This document shows, one piece after another, positions 1-11,022 of a DNA stretch of 64,000 bases. The notes under the pieces were generated by a model. The model was not told the DNA's origin, ran no database searches, and worked only from the letters and a program-made list of their open reading frames with translations. This stretch comes from Zygnema cylindricum. Lineage: Eukaryota; Streptophyta; Zygnematophyceae; Zygnematales; Zygnemataceae. The position numbers and the translations under genes are program-made. Location of the stretch: positions 186,001-250,000 of the forward strand of contig JBBHKE010001766.1 of the NCBI GenBank assembly GCA_037447655.1, written 5' to 3'. Every line of letters begins with the position of its first letter. Position 1 is the first letter of the stretch.

Positions 1-441
1 TTTTGGTTTCCCTGTTTATTCAGCTCGGAACTCCATTCCATGGCTGGTTCTGAAGCTGACCAGGTTTTTGACCATAACTATGGCTTTTTTTTGTGTTATT
101 TTGACTCAGCTTGGCGTGACTGTATCTCCTGAAGATGAAGTTAGGGTTATTGACGTGTCGTACAATTGACTTTTTATCATACACTTGTTTTGGTTGTGTG
201 AAAATAAAATGGTGTACATTTTTGCTACTTTTGAAGCTTAATATTTTGTTGTCACAGAAACGGATAACGGCGTGATGTTGAAGCAACTCAGTTGAACCAG
301 CTTGACCTGAAAATGTATTTTTTGCTTTTTGTAGCTCTGAGAATTAGGTTTCTAACTTGTCTTTGCCTTTGGTTTTTAAACGGAAGAGCCTTTTAAAGGT
401 GTAGTTCTTCATGGTCTATTGGGTTGAACTTCTGATTACAG
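1..441 (+). other. 5' intron sequence of the endosulfine-like gene (no exon recognised)
   Basis: This stretch precedes the first recognisable coding exon, which has an acceptor at the motif ATTACAG ending at 441. Because the downstream exon begins in phase 0 in the middle of the protein (EKILRKKYGG), an upstream exon carrying the start codon must exist. I could not identify it here, so it probably lies before the window. Nothing else was recognised. Confidence 0.5.
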
Positions 442-2439
442 GAAAAAATCTTGAGAAAGAAGTACGGCGGGTTGCTTCCAAAGAAACCTCCTCTTATGTC
501 AAAGGTACACTCTTATAAAAGCTACTTGCGACCACATTCTATTTTCTGCATTTGCTTTACTTGGCACTCTCAATTTCATGTTGGTGCACACACAAGAGGG
601 TATGTGTTTCTTTCTATGTTTTGCAATTGTACGAGACCGTTGAAGGCATCTTTATTATTTTTGCATTCCGTGTTCATGGGGGCTGTTCTTCATGCAGCCC
701 ATACTTGGTGGACAGTCTTGCTAATGGAGCTGCTGTGAAGGCGCTTTTGCTAATTGAGTTCATGTTCGTTGGCAGGCCTTTCCTGGGGTTTGTTGTCAAA
801 ATTTTGGAATGTTCTACTCATAGAACTCTGACTTGCATTTGGACTTCTGGGTTGCAGGATCATGAACGGGCTTTTTTTGATTCGGCTGACTGGGCCTTAA
901 ACAAGGTGATTCCGACTTGTCCCTGACCTTTTTATAGGTATTACTATGCTGGTCCTGTTGTTTTCACTAACGTGTATTATGTTTATGTAAAAGTAGTGGC
1001 TTACTTTGGCCTGAGTTATATTCACCCTCACCATGATGGTATAAGATTGTTGCAAATCGTAGGTGATATTTTAGCCAATCTATCATAGTTTGCAGGGAAG
1101 CCTAAGAAATGATATATATATAGGTTTATTTTGGCTCACAACAATCAACTTAAATAGCGTAAATTGCTGCCACTATGAATTCATGTTTCATTAATTGCGG
1201 CTATAGTTGAAGAAAGGCTGCAATTTGTGACCATGGTTGGAGGTGGAGCTCGATGTATGTTCTGTGATAGTTGCAGCAGCACACCTTTCGAGGGCTTTCG
1301 GGTCTAGGTTGGGGTGGGTTTCAACTGGAACTCTCTTTGTTAGAATAAGTAACTGAAGGTTAGAGCCTCTATTTTTGTCCATGCTCCACTTTTACCATTA
1401 GCCAATCATGCATCCCATTGTCAGTTGCTGGAAGCAGCTCTATTACATGGAACATAAGAGTTCGCCACAGCCATACACCTTGTAGTTATTCTGAGGGATT
1501 TTGAGAAGAAGTTTGGGTCTGAAGACTGGATGATCTCAAATTTGGGAACCTAGAAGTGTCATGACCTGCAACAAAATTTGGAGAATTTTCATGTATTCGG
1601 TGCTACAATTGGCATGGTATAGTCCTGACGAGTGCTTCAGAACACTGGCAAGTCTCCTGGGAAATCCAGCAAGCTACATAGCAAGCAAGCTCTGGATCAG
1701 TTTTGGCATGAGAATAGCTGATCAGGCTGGTTTGGCAGGCATTTTGAATGGAGACAAGATGTTAAGAAAGAGAACTCAAGTTTGTCATTAGAGTACTGAG
1801 GCATTCAATAAGTTTCCGGAATAAGAACCTTAAGCTTGCTTGTGGATGAGCAGCAAGCTTTTTTCTAGAAAAATGTGAGCCTTGCTGGTAAATTTTTGGA
1901 TTGAAAAGCGGTGTGCAGTGAACCGCGCACTGTGACAGCTGTTTACTTAAGCTGCCTTTTTATCATGTTGGCACTTGTTGCCTTTTTGTTGGGTTGCAGC
2001 AAAAGGGTGCTCCTGAAGGAGTGAAAAAGCCAACTGAGGAGGAATTGCGACCGAAGCTGGAGGTAAATATCTTATAGATTAACTACACATATTGGATTAC
2101 TTGTGTTACTGGTCAGTAATCGCAGTTATCGTTCTGGAAATTGTTTGATTTGTACAGTTGTTTTTGTACGATTACTGTGATTACTGGCAGTAAGGCCAGT
2201 TATCGCATATTGTGTTGCCCTATTATCGCTATTAGTTAATGCTAATGATGTTCGAGCCTTATATGAAACAACTTTTGCAGGATTCAGCAGGCTTGGGTAT
2301 CATAGTCATTGTTTTGTTGTTATGGTTCATGTTCCATGCTAAGACATGTGGGCCGTGTTTCATGCAGCCTACACCGCACACACCTCTTCCTGCTCGACGG
2401 CCGTCATATGTTGATGGAGCGGAAGGTCCACATGAGTAA
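442..2439 (+). CDS. Endosulfine/ARPP19-like protein, 3' part of gene (plant type)
   Basis: Four exons join in phase 0: 442-504 (EKILRKKYGGLLPKKPPLMSK region), 858-905 (DHERAFFDSADWALNK), 2000-2062 (QKGAPEG...EEELRPKLE) and 2368-2439 (PTPHTPLPARRPSYVDG..., TAA stop). All introns start GT and end AG. The order KKYGG-LLPKKPPL, then ERAFFDSADWAL, then RPKL-PTPH-LPARRP is that of plant ENSA-domain proteins. In animals and yeast, endosulfine/ARPP19, phosphorylated on the Ser of the FDS(G/A)D motif by Greatwall-type kinases, inhibits PP2A-B55; that serine is present here (FFDSADW). Whether the plant protein has the same partner is an inference. The N-terminal exon is missing, probably upstream of the window. 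The terminal exon and its 3' region are duplicated about 4.8 kb downstream. Confidence 0.85.
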
Positions 2440-4246
2440 GTCGTGTTTACTGTTCCGGGAACAATTAGCCCAAAAACACAAAACTTACAGTTTGGGACGT
2501 ATAAACTAACGAGGCACAAGCAAAATGAGCATGCCACCAAGGTAGTTTATCTTTAGTGTTATCTCTTATAAATTTGTATGGGACGAACCGGGAGATGAGT
2601 GTATTAAAGCAGCAGACTGATGAGGTCTTGTTTTACAAAGATATTTGTTGCAGGGTTAAAACTTTGAGGGAGTAACTGTTAGGCCTGTGAGGATAAATGG
2701 CAAGTCCTTGTATAAAATAAACGCCAGTGGTCCTTGGGGTAGCATACTCTATGTGAAATGCATTAAAGCGAAGGCTTATTTGTTTTCGTTTAGTCACAAA
2801 GAAAGTTAAAATGCGTTGGATATTCGCTTTAAAATATTTGGCAAGGTACTGTGTTCGCGTTTTTTAAATTGGATTTGGGCAATTTGTAGATCAGCATGTG
2901 GGAGTCGTCTGTTGTGTGGCCGAAAATCTGGAGACTTTTTTTTTTTAAAGGTTAGATGGTTTTGCGGGGGCAAGTCTCTCTACATTCCTTGAGTTACTTT
3001 GAGCTGCTTGGAATGCCAACTTTTTGACCTCACCTAGGGACTTTCGTGCTTATCTAATTTGTCAGTGCCCTGAGTTTTTTTTTTCGAAGTTGTGTACAGG
3101 TCAAATTTGAGTGTTTGCCGTTAAATTGTGGTAGTGTCCGGACAAGGGAATCCATAGAAAAGCGGATTGGTCTTGTGTGTAATAGGAACCTCTTAACAGT
3201 TGGCTCTTCTTAACAAGTAACGTCTTCTGAGGTTGTGTATTCCCGCTTTGTCGTGCGTACAGTTGTATTTTAAATTTCACGTGTAGCGTATCTCTTGCCT
3301 AAAACTTGTGCGATATGACTGACTGTATATTTTATTCTGATTCCAGCTCTATTTGCTTTTGGGCTGCTTATTTTCTGCATATCAATGGCCAAAAATTTTG
3401 ATTTAAAACTTTTGTGCGTAATTTCAACCATTCGTGACGTTCAGTTTTACATAGACTTATGCAGTGGGGCGCTTGTGTCTTCTGTACCACTGTTCCAAAG
3501 TCCTGCTGGTTTGGGCAAGTTCGTGAGGGCATGGATAATATGGAGTCGATTGGTCATGGGTGGTTTTGAAAATACGATACCTACCGTAAAAGTAGGTCTA
3601 CTTGAAGTTTTGTTTTGGCATGTTTTGATGTTTGTTCCGTGGTGCGTTTTCAGTGATTGTCTGCTGGAAATGTCAGGGTCTGGGGCAGTCTTACATTCAG
3701 GGATAGGGGAAATTCAAAGGTTGTTTTTGATTCTGGCAGAATATGGGTGAAGTGTGTGAATTACTCGCACCAACATTGTGGATTCCGGTTAGACCTATTT
3801 TTTGACCATCCCACAAGCGACCGACTCCTGCAAGAGCTTGCTTCTGGATTCTTCTCCCACTCAAGCACGATATGGACTACAACTGTGGACTAGAAATCCT
3901 GGTCATCATGCGGATTGTTGTTATCAAGCCGTCTGAACTGTGCAACGTAAAAGGTCCTGTTTTTATAACTAATACCAAGCATTTGAGTTTATGGTCTCCA
4001 AGTGAGTAAAGGGATAACAATGGCAGACAAGATTCTCAAAATTTACCATCGATCAGGCAGGTGATCTTGAAGTCCCTGATGAAAGAGGAATACAACAATT
4101 TAAATATTAGGGATAGGCTGAAAAATGTATTTCCTTACCAAGCGAGTGCTAATCCATCAAAAGTTGCAAGCATTTCAACATCAGTCTCAACATCAGTCTC
4201 GAATTTAAGTGAAGCTATCATTAGACAATATTTTTTCTTAGCCTAA
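2083..4246 (+). repeat. Segmental duplication, copy 1 (endosulfine terminal exon and 3' flank)
   Basis: From about 2083 to 4246 this segment is closely repeated at about 6870-9049 in the same orientation; the offset is 4786-4787 at the left end and shifts with small indels. It covers the end of the last endosulfine intron, the terminal coding exon at 2368-2439 and about 1.8 kb beyond the stop. By eye the copies are mostly identical, with scattered substitutions, a 63-bp insertion present only in copy 2 (about 8816-8880) and a deletion near 8035. The left edge has no inverted repeat. The right edge coincides with an inverted-repeat element in both copies. Confidence 0.88.
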
Positions 4247-5192
4247 GGGTACGTCCCCATGTAATCAGTACTTTGATAAAGTATTTTGGACTGTAGTGAA
4301 GATTCTTCATATACTTTGAATAGCGTCCCAATGTGCGAAAAATGAAATCGGAACTTTGAAATGTGACGGTTGTAGACGTAGGTACAACTTGTGATGATTG
4401 AAGACGCCTACAAAACGCCGACGATTAGTGACGTCAACAAAAATAGCGACAGTGGTAGACGTCTAGATTTTTTGTGAAATTGCAAATGTTTAGGATTTGG
4501 TGACATTGTGACATCACGCTCACTTGTGACAACGTCGACGTCACGGATTCAAGAACTTTCCGCCATGGTTTCCCGATTTCGCTTTTTCTACTCTTCTCAC
4601 TCGACTTGCCATTAAATAAAAACCTAAAAAATTTCAAAAAGTATATATATTTCAAATATCTTTCATTTTATAGCAATATTGTTGTCTCATTCTAAAAAGT
4701 GTGAGATACAAGCAATAGTGTGATAGGGAGAGAGGATGGGCGACGACGGCGAAAATTATGCAAAAGACCCGTGAATGAAAGTGGAGGTCCGAGACCCTGC
4801 AGTTTTTTTTTCGTACATGCGCGTGAAGGGCACAGAGAAAAATAGCGAGGACTCTCCCTCGTCCAAAAAATTTCCCTCTCTTGTGGCGCGTGCGAGGGTC
4901 GTTTTTCATTCGCTGTTTGGGCGGTACTTGAACTAAAAGCACTCCCTAGAGGTGATTTTGGATGAAGTTTTTTTTTGGGCTGGATTCTCTTGCCCGGGGG
5001 TCGAAAAGAGGAAAACGCCAAAATGCGTTCATATGACGACAAACACGCCGTACATCCAAAATATGAATTTACGTTCACTCTACTTTGGTAAAATTGATTT
5101 TCTCGTACGACTAAAGTTTTTGTCAAAGTTCCCTGAATTTTAGGTCTAAAAGACAAAGAAAAGTAGATACTTTAATGCATGGGGACGTACCC
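4247..5192. mobile_element. PIF/Harbinger-like non-autonomous inverted-repeat element
   Basis: The left end GGGTACGTCCCCATG (4247-4261) is repeated as a perfect inverted 15-mer at 5178-5192. The element is flanked by a TAA trinucleotide on each side (4244-4246 and 5193-5195). A 3-bp TWA target duplication and a GGG-starting terminal inverted repeat are hallmarks of PIF/Harbinger elements. No transposase ORF was recognised inside, so this is a deletion derivative or MITE of 946 bp. It sits exactly at the right edge of segmental duplication copy 1. Confidence 0.72.
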
Positions 5193-5195
5193 TAA

Positions 5196-6869
5196 GACAT
5201 CAGACCGTGAATTGCATACATTCAAGCAAGTATAACTGCCGCTATGTTGTTTATTATTATTCGTTGCTTTAAGCGTACACGTGTTTTCTTTGAAATTCAC
5301 CGTGAATCGCTATTAGTGCAAAGAAAATGTTAGTGTAGAGAAACAAATAGTGTTATTTAACTCTATGCTGGGTTCAAAGGACCAAACGCCAACAGAACAT
5401 TAACGTTAATTCACACATCTAACATTAGACATTCCCATAGTGTAGCAGCTATAACATGTGTTCACATGGTCGATGTTTGAACATGAGATAACAGGTTTGC
5501 GCGATTTTTCATCGTCTTTATTCGTAGAAATCAAATTTAAGTTTTCACTTTCCCGTGTCGACGCCACTCACTTTCAACGCCACTCACTTTCGACGCCGTT
5601 GTCTAACACTTCTTTTATACTTATGTACGATACAATAGTACCAATATTGTGTTTCTAGTTTTGTTGTACTTGCTTTATTTCTTTTCTTTTAGGCTTTTAA
5701 ATATCTGTACGATGAGGTAATATTTGTACCCGCAAAGGAAATTTCTGTACCGTCGGAGGTAATTAATGACTCGTACATATGGCATTAAACGCACTACCCA
5801 AAATTTCAAAACGCAAAGACAAAAAGGCGACAGCAAACTTTGATGGTGGGAGCGTGACGGGCTAATTTCGGCAGTTTCGCAACCACCCTGGCGGAACTCA
5901 CGTGGTGCTTGCGACGTGTACGCACATATGCGCGCGCTCCTCGTGGATTTTTTTTACCTTTTCCACGCGGCCTATTTTTACACGTTCTGTATTCGAGAAC
6001 TGTCCTCCTTGTGCACAGTCTTAACAAACTGTAGGGTTGGTGACGTGGCGTCTCGGATAAAAAGTGTAATAGAATCCGACGGTCCGAAATTACGCCTACA
6101 ACATTGGATATTTTTCTCTAATCTGTACGAACTTGTACGAAACGGTACGACCGTCAGTTAGAAAACCCTACTTTTTCGCTAATGGAAGTCCACTCTCAAT
6201 CGACCCGGTATGTAGTGTTGGCCGTACGATTACAAAAACGTCTTACGGAACTTCACCCTAAGGGTGAATTTTCATCATACGTTTATGTAATTGTACGGCA
6301 AACTCTACAAGCTGGGTCGATTGAGTCGATGTTCCATCACGTAGAGTCTGTAAGCCACGTGTTCTAAATTGACTGGCGCCACGCAAACTACGATCCGATA
6401 ATGAATATCTTTCAGATTTTTAGCACCGACAAACTTAACTTCAAATCTTGACTTGCGTACCAAGTACCTGCGTACGAAGAAATTATACGACAAAACTTTT
6501 ATACTTTTTGCCAACGTTAGTCTGTACGCCAGCTCATTTTTTAGGGTTTCAGTTTTCGAACATAACGAAAGTCCTTTGAGAGAAATAGTGTGATGAACAA
6601 AAGCTACCGAAAATAACGTGACGAAAGAAAGTTACGAAATTTCGTTTTTATTTTCGGTTGTATTTTGGAAAGCGCGTGTCATGTGCAAATCTTATGATTT
6701 TTCGTTGGTTTTCCATCATGACACATAGCTTAATCGTCAACGTGTCACGGTTTTTTTTTTTTTGTATATGCCAACATATCTGCTTGAGGTGGGTTGACAA
6801 TTACAAAAAAAAAAGCGAACTCCTCGCAGATGAACATCCGACGGCCAGTATTACCTCTAAGACCTTCAA
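5196..6869. other. Gene-free spacer between the duplicated segments
   Basis: No coding exon was recognised. The stretch is rich in GTAC tetramers (many TGTACG/CGTACG occurrences between 5690 and 6530) and contains at 5298-5450 a weak match to the TACACCG inverted-repeat family found elsewhere in the window (TTCACCGTGAATCGCTATTAG at its left end). It looks like old transposon-derived DNA. Confidence 0.4.
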
Positions 6870-9049
6870 CTGCACATGTTGGAGTACTTGTGTTACTGGT
6901 CAGTAATCGCAGTTATCGTTCTGGAAATTGTTTGATTTGTACAGTGTTTTTGTACGATTACTGTGATTACTGGCAGTAAGGCCAGTTATCGCATATTGTG
7001 TTGCCCTATTATCGCTATTAGTTAATGCTAATGATGTTCGAGCCTTATATGAAACAACTTTTGCAGGATTCAGCAGGCTTGGGTATCATAGTCATTGTAT
7101 TGTTGTTATGGTTCATGTTCCATGCTAAGACATGTGGGCCGTGTTTCATGCAGCCTACACCGCACACACCTCTTCCTGCTCGACGGCCGTCATATGTTGA
7201 TGGAGCGGAAGGTCCACATGAGTAAGTCGTGTTTACTGTTCCGGGAACGATTAGCCCAAAAACACAAAACTTACAGTTTGGGACGTGTAAACTAACGAGG
7301 CACAAGCAAAATGAGCATGCCACCGAGGTAGTTTATCATTAGTGTTATCTCTTATAAATTTGTATGGGACGAACCGGGAGATGAGTGTATTAAAGCAGCA
7401 GACTGATGAGGTCTTGTTTTACAAAGATATTTGTTGCAGGGTTAAAACTTTGAGGGAGTAACTGGTAGGCCTGTGAGGATAAATGGCAAGTCCTTGTATA
7501 AAATAAACGCCAGTGGTCCTTGGGGTAGCCTACTCTATGTGAAATGCATTAAAGTGAAGGCTTATTCGTTTTCGTTTAGTCATAACGAAAGTTAAAATGC
7601 GTTGGATATTCGCTTGAAAATATTTGGCAAGGTACTGTGTTCGCGTTTTTTAAATTGGATTTGGGCAATTTGTAGATCAGCATGTGGGAGTCGTCTGTTA
7701 TGTGGCCAAAAATCTGGAGGCTTTTTTTTTTAAATGTTAGATGGTTTTATAAAAACAAGTCTCTCTACATTCCTTGAGTTACTTTGAGCTGCTTGGAATG
7801 CCAACTTTTTGACCTCACCTAGGGACTTTCGTGCTTATCTAATTTGTCAGTGCCCTGAGTCTTTTCTTTCAAAGTTGTGTACAGGTCAAATTTGAGTGTT
7901 TGTCGTTAAATTGTGGTAGTGTCCGGATAAGGGAATCCATAGAAAAGCGGATTGGTCTTGTGTGTAATAGGAACCTCTTAACAGTTGGCTCTTCTTAACA
8001 AGTAACGTCTTCTAAGGTTGTGTATTCCCGCTTCATCACGTGTAACGTATCTCTTGCCTAAAACTTGTGCAATATGACTGACTGTATATTTTATATTTGC
8101 TTTTGGGCTGCTTATTTTCTGCATGTCAATGGCCGAAATTTTTGATTTAAAACTTTTGTGCGTAATTTCAACCATCCGTGACGTTCAGTTTTACATAGAC
8201 TTATGCAGTGGGGCGCTTGTGTCTTCTGTACCACTGTTCCAAAGTCCTGTTGGTTTGGGCAAGTTCGTGAGGGCATGGATAATATGGAGTCTATTGGTCA
8301 TGAGTGGTTTTGAAATTACGATACCTACTGTAAAAGTAGGTCTACTTGATGGGACATGTTTTGATGTTTGTTCCGTGGTGCTTTTTCAGTGATTGTCTGC
8401 TGGAAATGTCAGGGTCTGGGGCAGTCTTTCATTCAGGCATGGGGGGAATTCAAAGGTTGTTTTTGATTCTGGCAGAATATGGGTGAAGTGTGTGAATTAC
8501 TCGCACCACCATTGTGGATTCCGGTTAGACCTATTTTTTACCATCCCACAAGCGACTGACTCATGCAAGAGCTTGCTTCTGGATTCTTCTCCCACTCAAG
8601 CACGATGTGGACTACAACTGTGGACTAAAAATCCTGGTCATCATGCGGATTGTTGTTATCAAGCCGTCTGAATTGTGCAACGTAAAAGGTCCTGCTTTTA
8701 GAACTAATACCAAGCATTTGAGTTTATGGTCCACAAGTGAGCAAAGGGATAACAATGGTAGACAAGACTCTCAATAGCTTACCATCTATCAGGCAGGTGA
8801 TCTTGAAGTCCCTCTTTAAACCATTTGTTATGAAAATTATCACCATCACAATCCTCACCGTTCATTGTATTCTCCTTAGCTGATGAAAGAGGAATTTAAC
8901 AACTTAAATATTAGGGATAGGCTGAAAAATGTATTTCCTTACCAAGCGAGTGTTAATCCATCGAAATTGCAAGCAATTCATCATCAGTCTCAACATCAGT
9001 CTCGAATTTAAGTGAAGCTATCATTAGACAATATTTTTTCTTAGACTAG
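6870..9049 (+). repeat. Segmental duplication, copy 2
   Basis: Direct-orientation copy of 2083-4246. It carries a second, intact version of the endosulfine terminal exon, with the acceptor CATGCAG and the same reading frame, and the same downstream sequence. Its right edge abuts another Harbinger-like element. A 63-bp insertion near 8816-8880 ends in CTCCTTAG. Confidence 0.88.
7154..7225 (+). CDS. Duplicated terminal exon of the endosulfine-like gene
   Basis: The exon PTPHTPLPARRPSYVDGAEG... ending in TAA is repeated here with an identical peptide, an identical CAG acceptor and the preceding intron sequence. Joined in phase 0 to the exon ending at 2062, it would give the same protein with a different 3' UTR. 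It could therefore act as an alternative last exon, or be an unused copy if transcripts end after the first exon copy. No upstream endosulfine exons accompany it. Confidence 0.6.
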   Translation, partial: PTPHTPLPARRPSYVDGAEGPHE

Positions 9050-9818
9050 GGGTGCGTCTCCATGTACTTGAAACTTAGAGAATTTACGTTGTTTTTAGCG
9101 CGGATCCGGCGGACCCGGATTTTAGATGTCCCTATGTGTAACAACGAAACTGTTACTTAAGGGTGTGACGATTGTATACGTTGACAATGCCCGTGACGGC
9201 TGTTAACATCTACAATCTGTGATGACGCATGTTAGTTTTTGTAACTGCTTGTGACGTTGCATGACTTTTCGTGACATTGCAGACGTATCGCCATCCAGCC
9301 TGTGCCGTTTGGCGGTTGAAAAGATGCACTTTGCCTTTGCGTCGCCTGTCCACTCGACGTGAAATGGCATCAAAATCTTGAGACCCTTGGCGAAATAAAA
9401 TCCGTACTAGGCGCAAACGGACAAATCCAAACAAATTGTGTACTTTGCTTCGTTGTACCTGAATGCAAACGGACAAAACATAGCGTATCGTCGTCGTCGC
9501 TTGAATTCTTTTGAAATTTTTTGAATTTTTTTTACTAGTGCAAATACCTGTTCCTATTTGTTTTTCGAAAAAACTTTATTTTAAAACACACCTTCCCTTT
9601 TTTTTTTTTTTTAAGTTTGAAGATGACGTTTTTTGGCATGGCCGTGGGTCGAAGAACACAAAACGACAACATGTAGTACATCCTAAATTCGAGATGACGC
9701 AAAATGTACTTGTGTTTTTGCCCATTTTTCGTACGGCGTAATATTTTCTCGTTGGAAGTCCCATTTTCTGTGTAAACGACGGAAAAAAACCCTTACTTGA
9801 ACACATGGGCACACGCCC
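9050..9818. mobile_element. Second, diverged PIF/Harbinger-like element
   Basis: The left end GGGTGCGTCTCCATGTA and the right end (9802-9818, reverse complement GGGCGTGTGCCCATGTG) form an imperfect terminal inverted repeat related to that of 4247-5192. Flanks are TAG (9047-9049) and TAA (9819-9821), compatible with a slightly mutated 3-bp target duplication. The interior is only weakly similar to the first element (shared blocks such as TGTGACG-TTGTA-ACG). It lies at the same relative junction as the first element. Confidence 0.6.
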
Positions 9819-9896
9819 TAAGTTCCTCTGGGGTTATTTTCGGTCTGTACAAACGCTTGCGTGGCAGTACGGTTTGATTTGGAACATATCATGTCC

Positions 9897-10042
9897 GCAA
9901 AGCGTTTATTTTCATACGGACAAGAGGCTCATATCACGACACGCTAATTGACGTAGGGTAACGTCACCTGCAAAGCGTTTATTTTCGTACGGACAAGAGG
10001 CTCATATCACGACACGCTAATTGACGTAGGGTAACGTCACCT
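9897..10042. repeat. 73-bp tandem duplication
   Basis: A 73-bp unit beginning GCAAAGCGTTTATTTTC occurs twice head to tail (9897-9969 and 9970-10042) with about one mismatch. It contains CGTACGGACAAG and GACGTAGGGTAACGTCAC motifs. It has no coding signature. It lies in the spacer upstream of the RING-ligase gene. Confidence 0.9.
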
Positions 10043-10323
10043 GCCAGTTCACGGCGGACAAAAAAAAGTACCGTTTTCATACCATACCGTTTTCCCCTTT
10101 TTAATGTGTGAAACACGCAATTGTGGTGAATGAGGCAAAGCGTATGACATCGGCCGTCGTACATCTGCAGCTCGTGTCCGTGTCCGTTTCAGATGACTAC
10201 AACGGCCTGCCTGTCAGCTAGTCTGCATTCGATGACACACCTGTCGACAGCGACGCCTGCATCCACCAGTTTAACGGAACTAGCATACGTATGTAAATCC
10301 AGACGAAGAACGCCTTCTGTCGG

Positions 10324-10872
10324 TACACCGTCAATCGCTATTAGAGTATATAACGCCAATTCGGTGCCCTTTTTTCAAAAAAAAAAACCCGAAATACAAT
10401 CCATAATTATATTTTTTCCATTATTCTAATTAGGGTTTTTTTTTCAATTAGCGTTAATAATGGAAGTACGCTGTAATGGAAATAGTGTGGCGTACGGACA
10501 GGATATTGTCGTACGAAATGGTACTTTTTGAATTACAAAGGCATAAAAAGACACTTAACATTATTGCTCACACATGTGAATGTGCACTGGAAGAAAGAGA
10601 TGCAAACTCATCGACAAAAATCACGTTCTCATATGTTCGTCCGTCGACCGTGTGAACAGCACGACGGCGTACGAATTGTCAGATTTTGTACGAATATACA
10701 TATTACTGTAGACATCGAAAGGGCGGGTATTTATTATTCAGGACAACCCAAATTACAGTTAGGGATTAATTAGTATATATATTTTTTTTCAAAAAAAAAA
10801 AATTCCCGATTATAACACTAATTTTTTTTTTACGCTATTTATTCCTTTACTCTAATAGCGATTGACGGTGTA
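10324..10872. mobile_element. Inverted-repeat element (MITE), TACACCG family
   Basis: TACACCGTCAATCGCTATTAG at 10324 is matched by its inverted complement ending at 10872, a near-perfect 20-21 bp terminal inverted repeat. The interior (about 500 bp) is AT-rich with no transposase signature. The same terminal motif recurs in several other places in the window. A target duplication could not be assigned with confidence. Confidence 0.7.
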
Positions 10873-11022
10873 GAGTATCGGTCAAATATTGTGACTGCAC
10901 GCAATCTGTCTTTTCTCCATGCTCTGTTGAGACCTCGCTGGACGTTTCCCTCGTATTTGAAACCTCTTCAAAGAAGAGTGTTGTGATAGTAGAGCTTTAT
11001 AATTATATGGCTGCTACATGGC

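Noticed and set aside
2239-2367. Extension of the endosulfine terminal exon upstream to an in-frame ATG
   Set aside because: The family alignment (RPKL followed by PTPH) and the CAG acceptor at 2365-2367 place this stretch in the intron.
3385-3750. 121-codon ORF (MAKNFDLKLLCV...) and its relative at 8123-8392
   Set aside because: It is conserved only because the DNA segment is duplicated; the copies differ by indels that break the frame, and no domain is recognisable.
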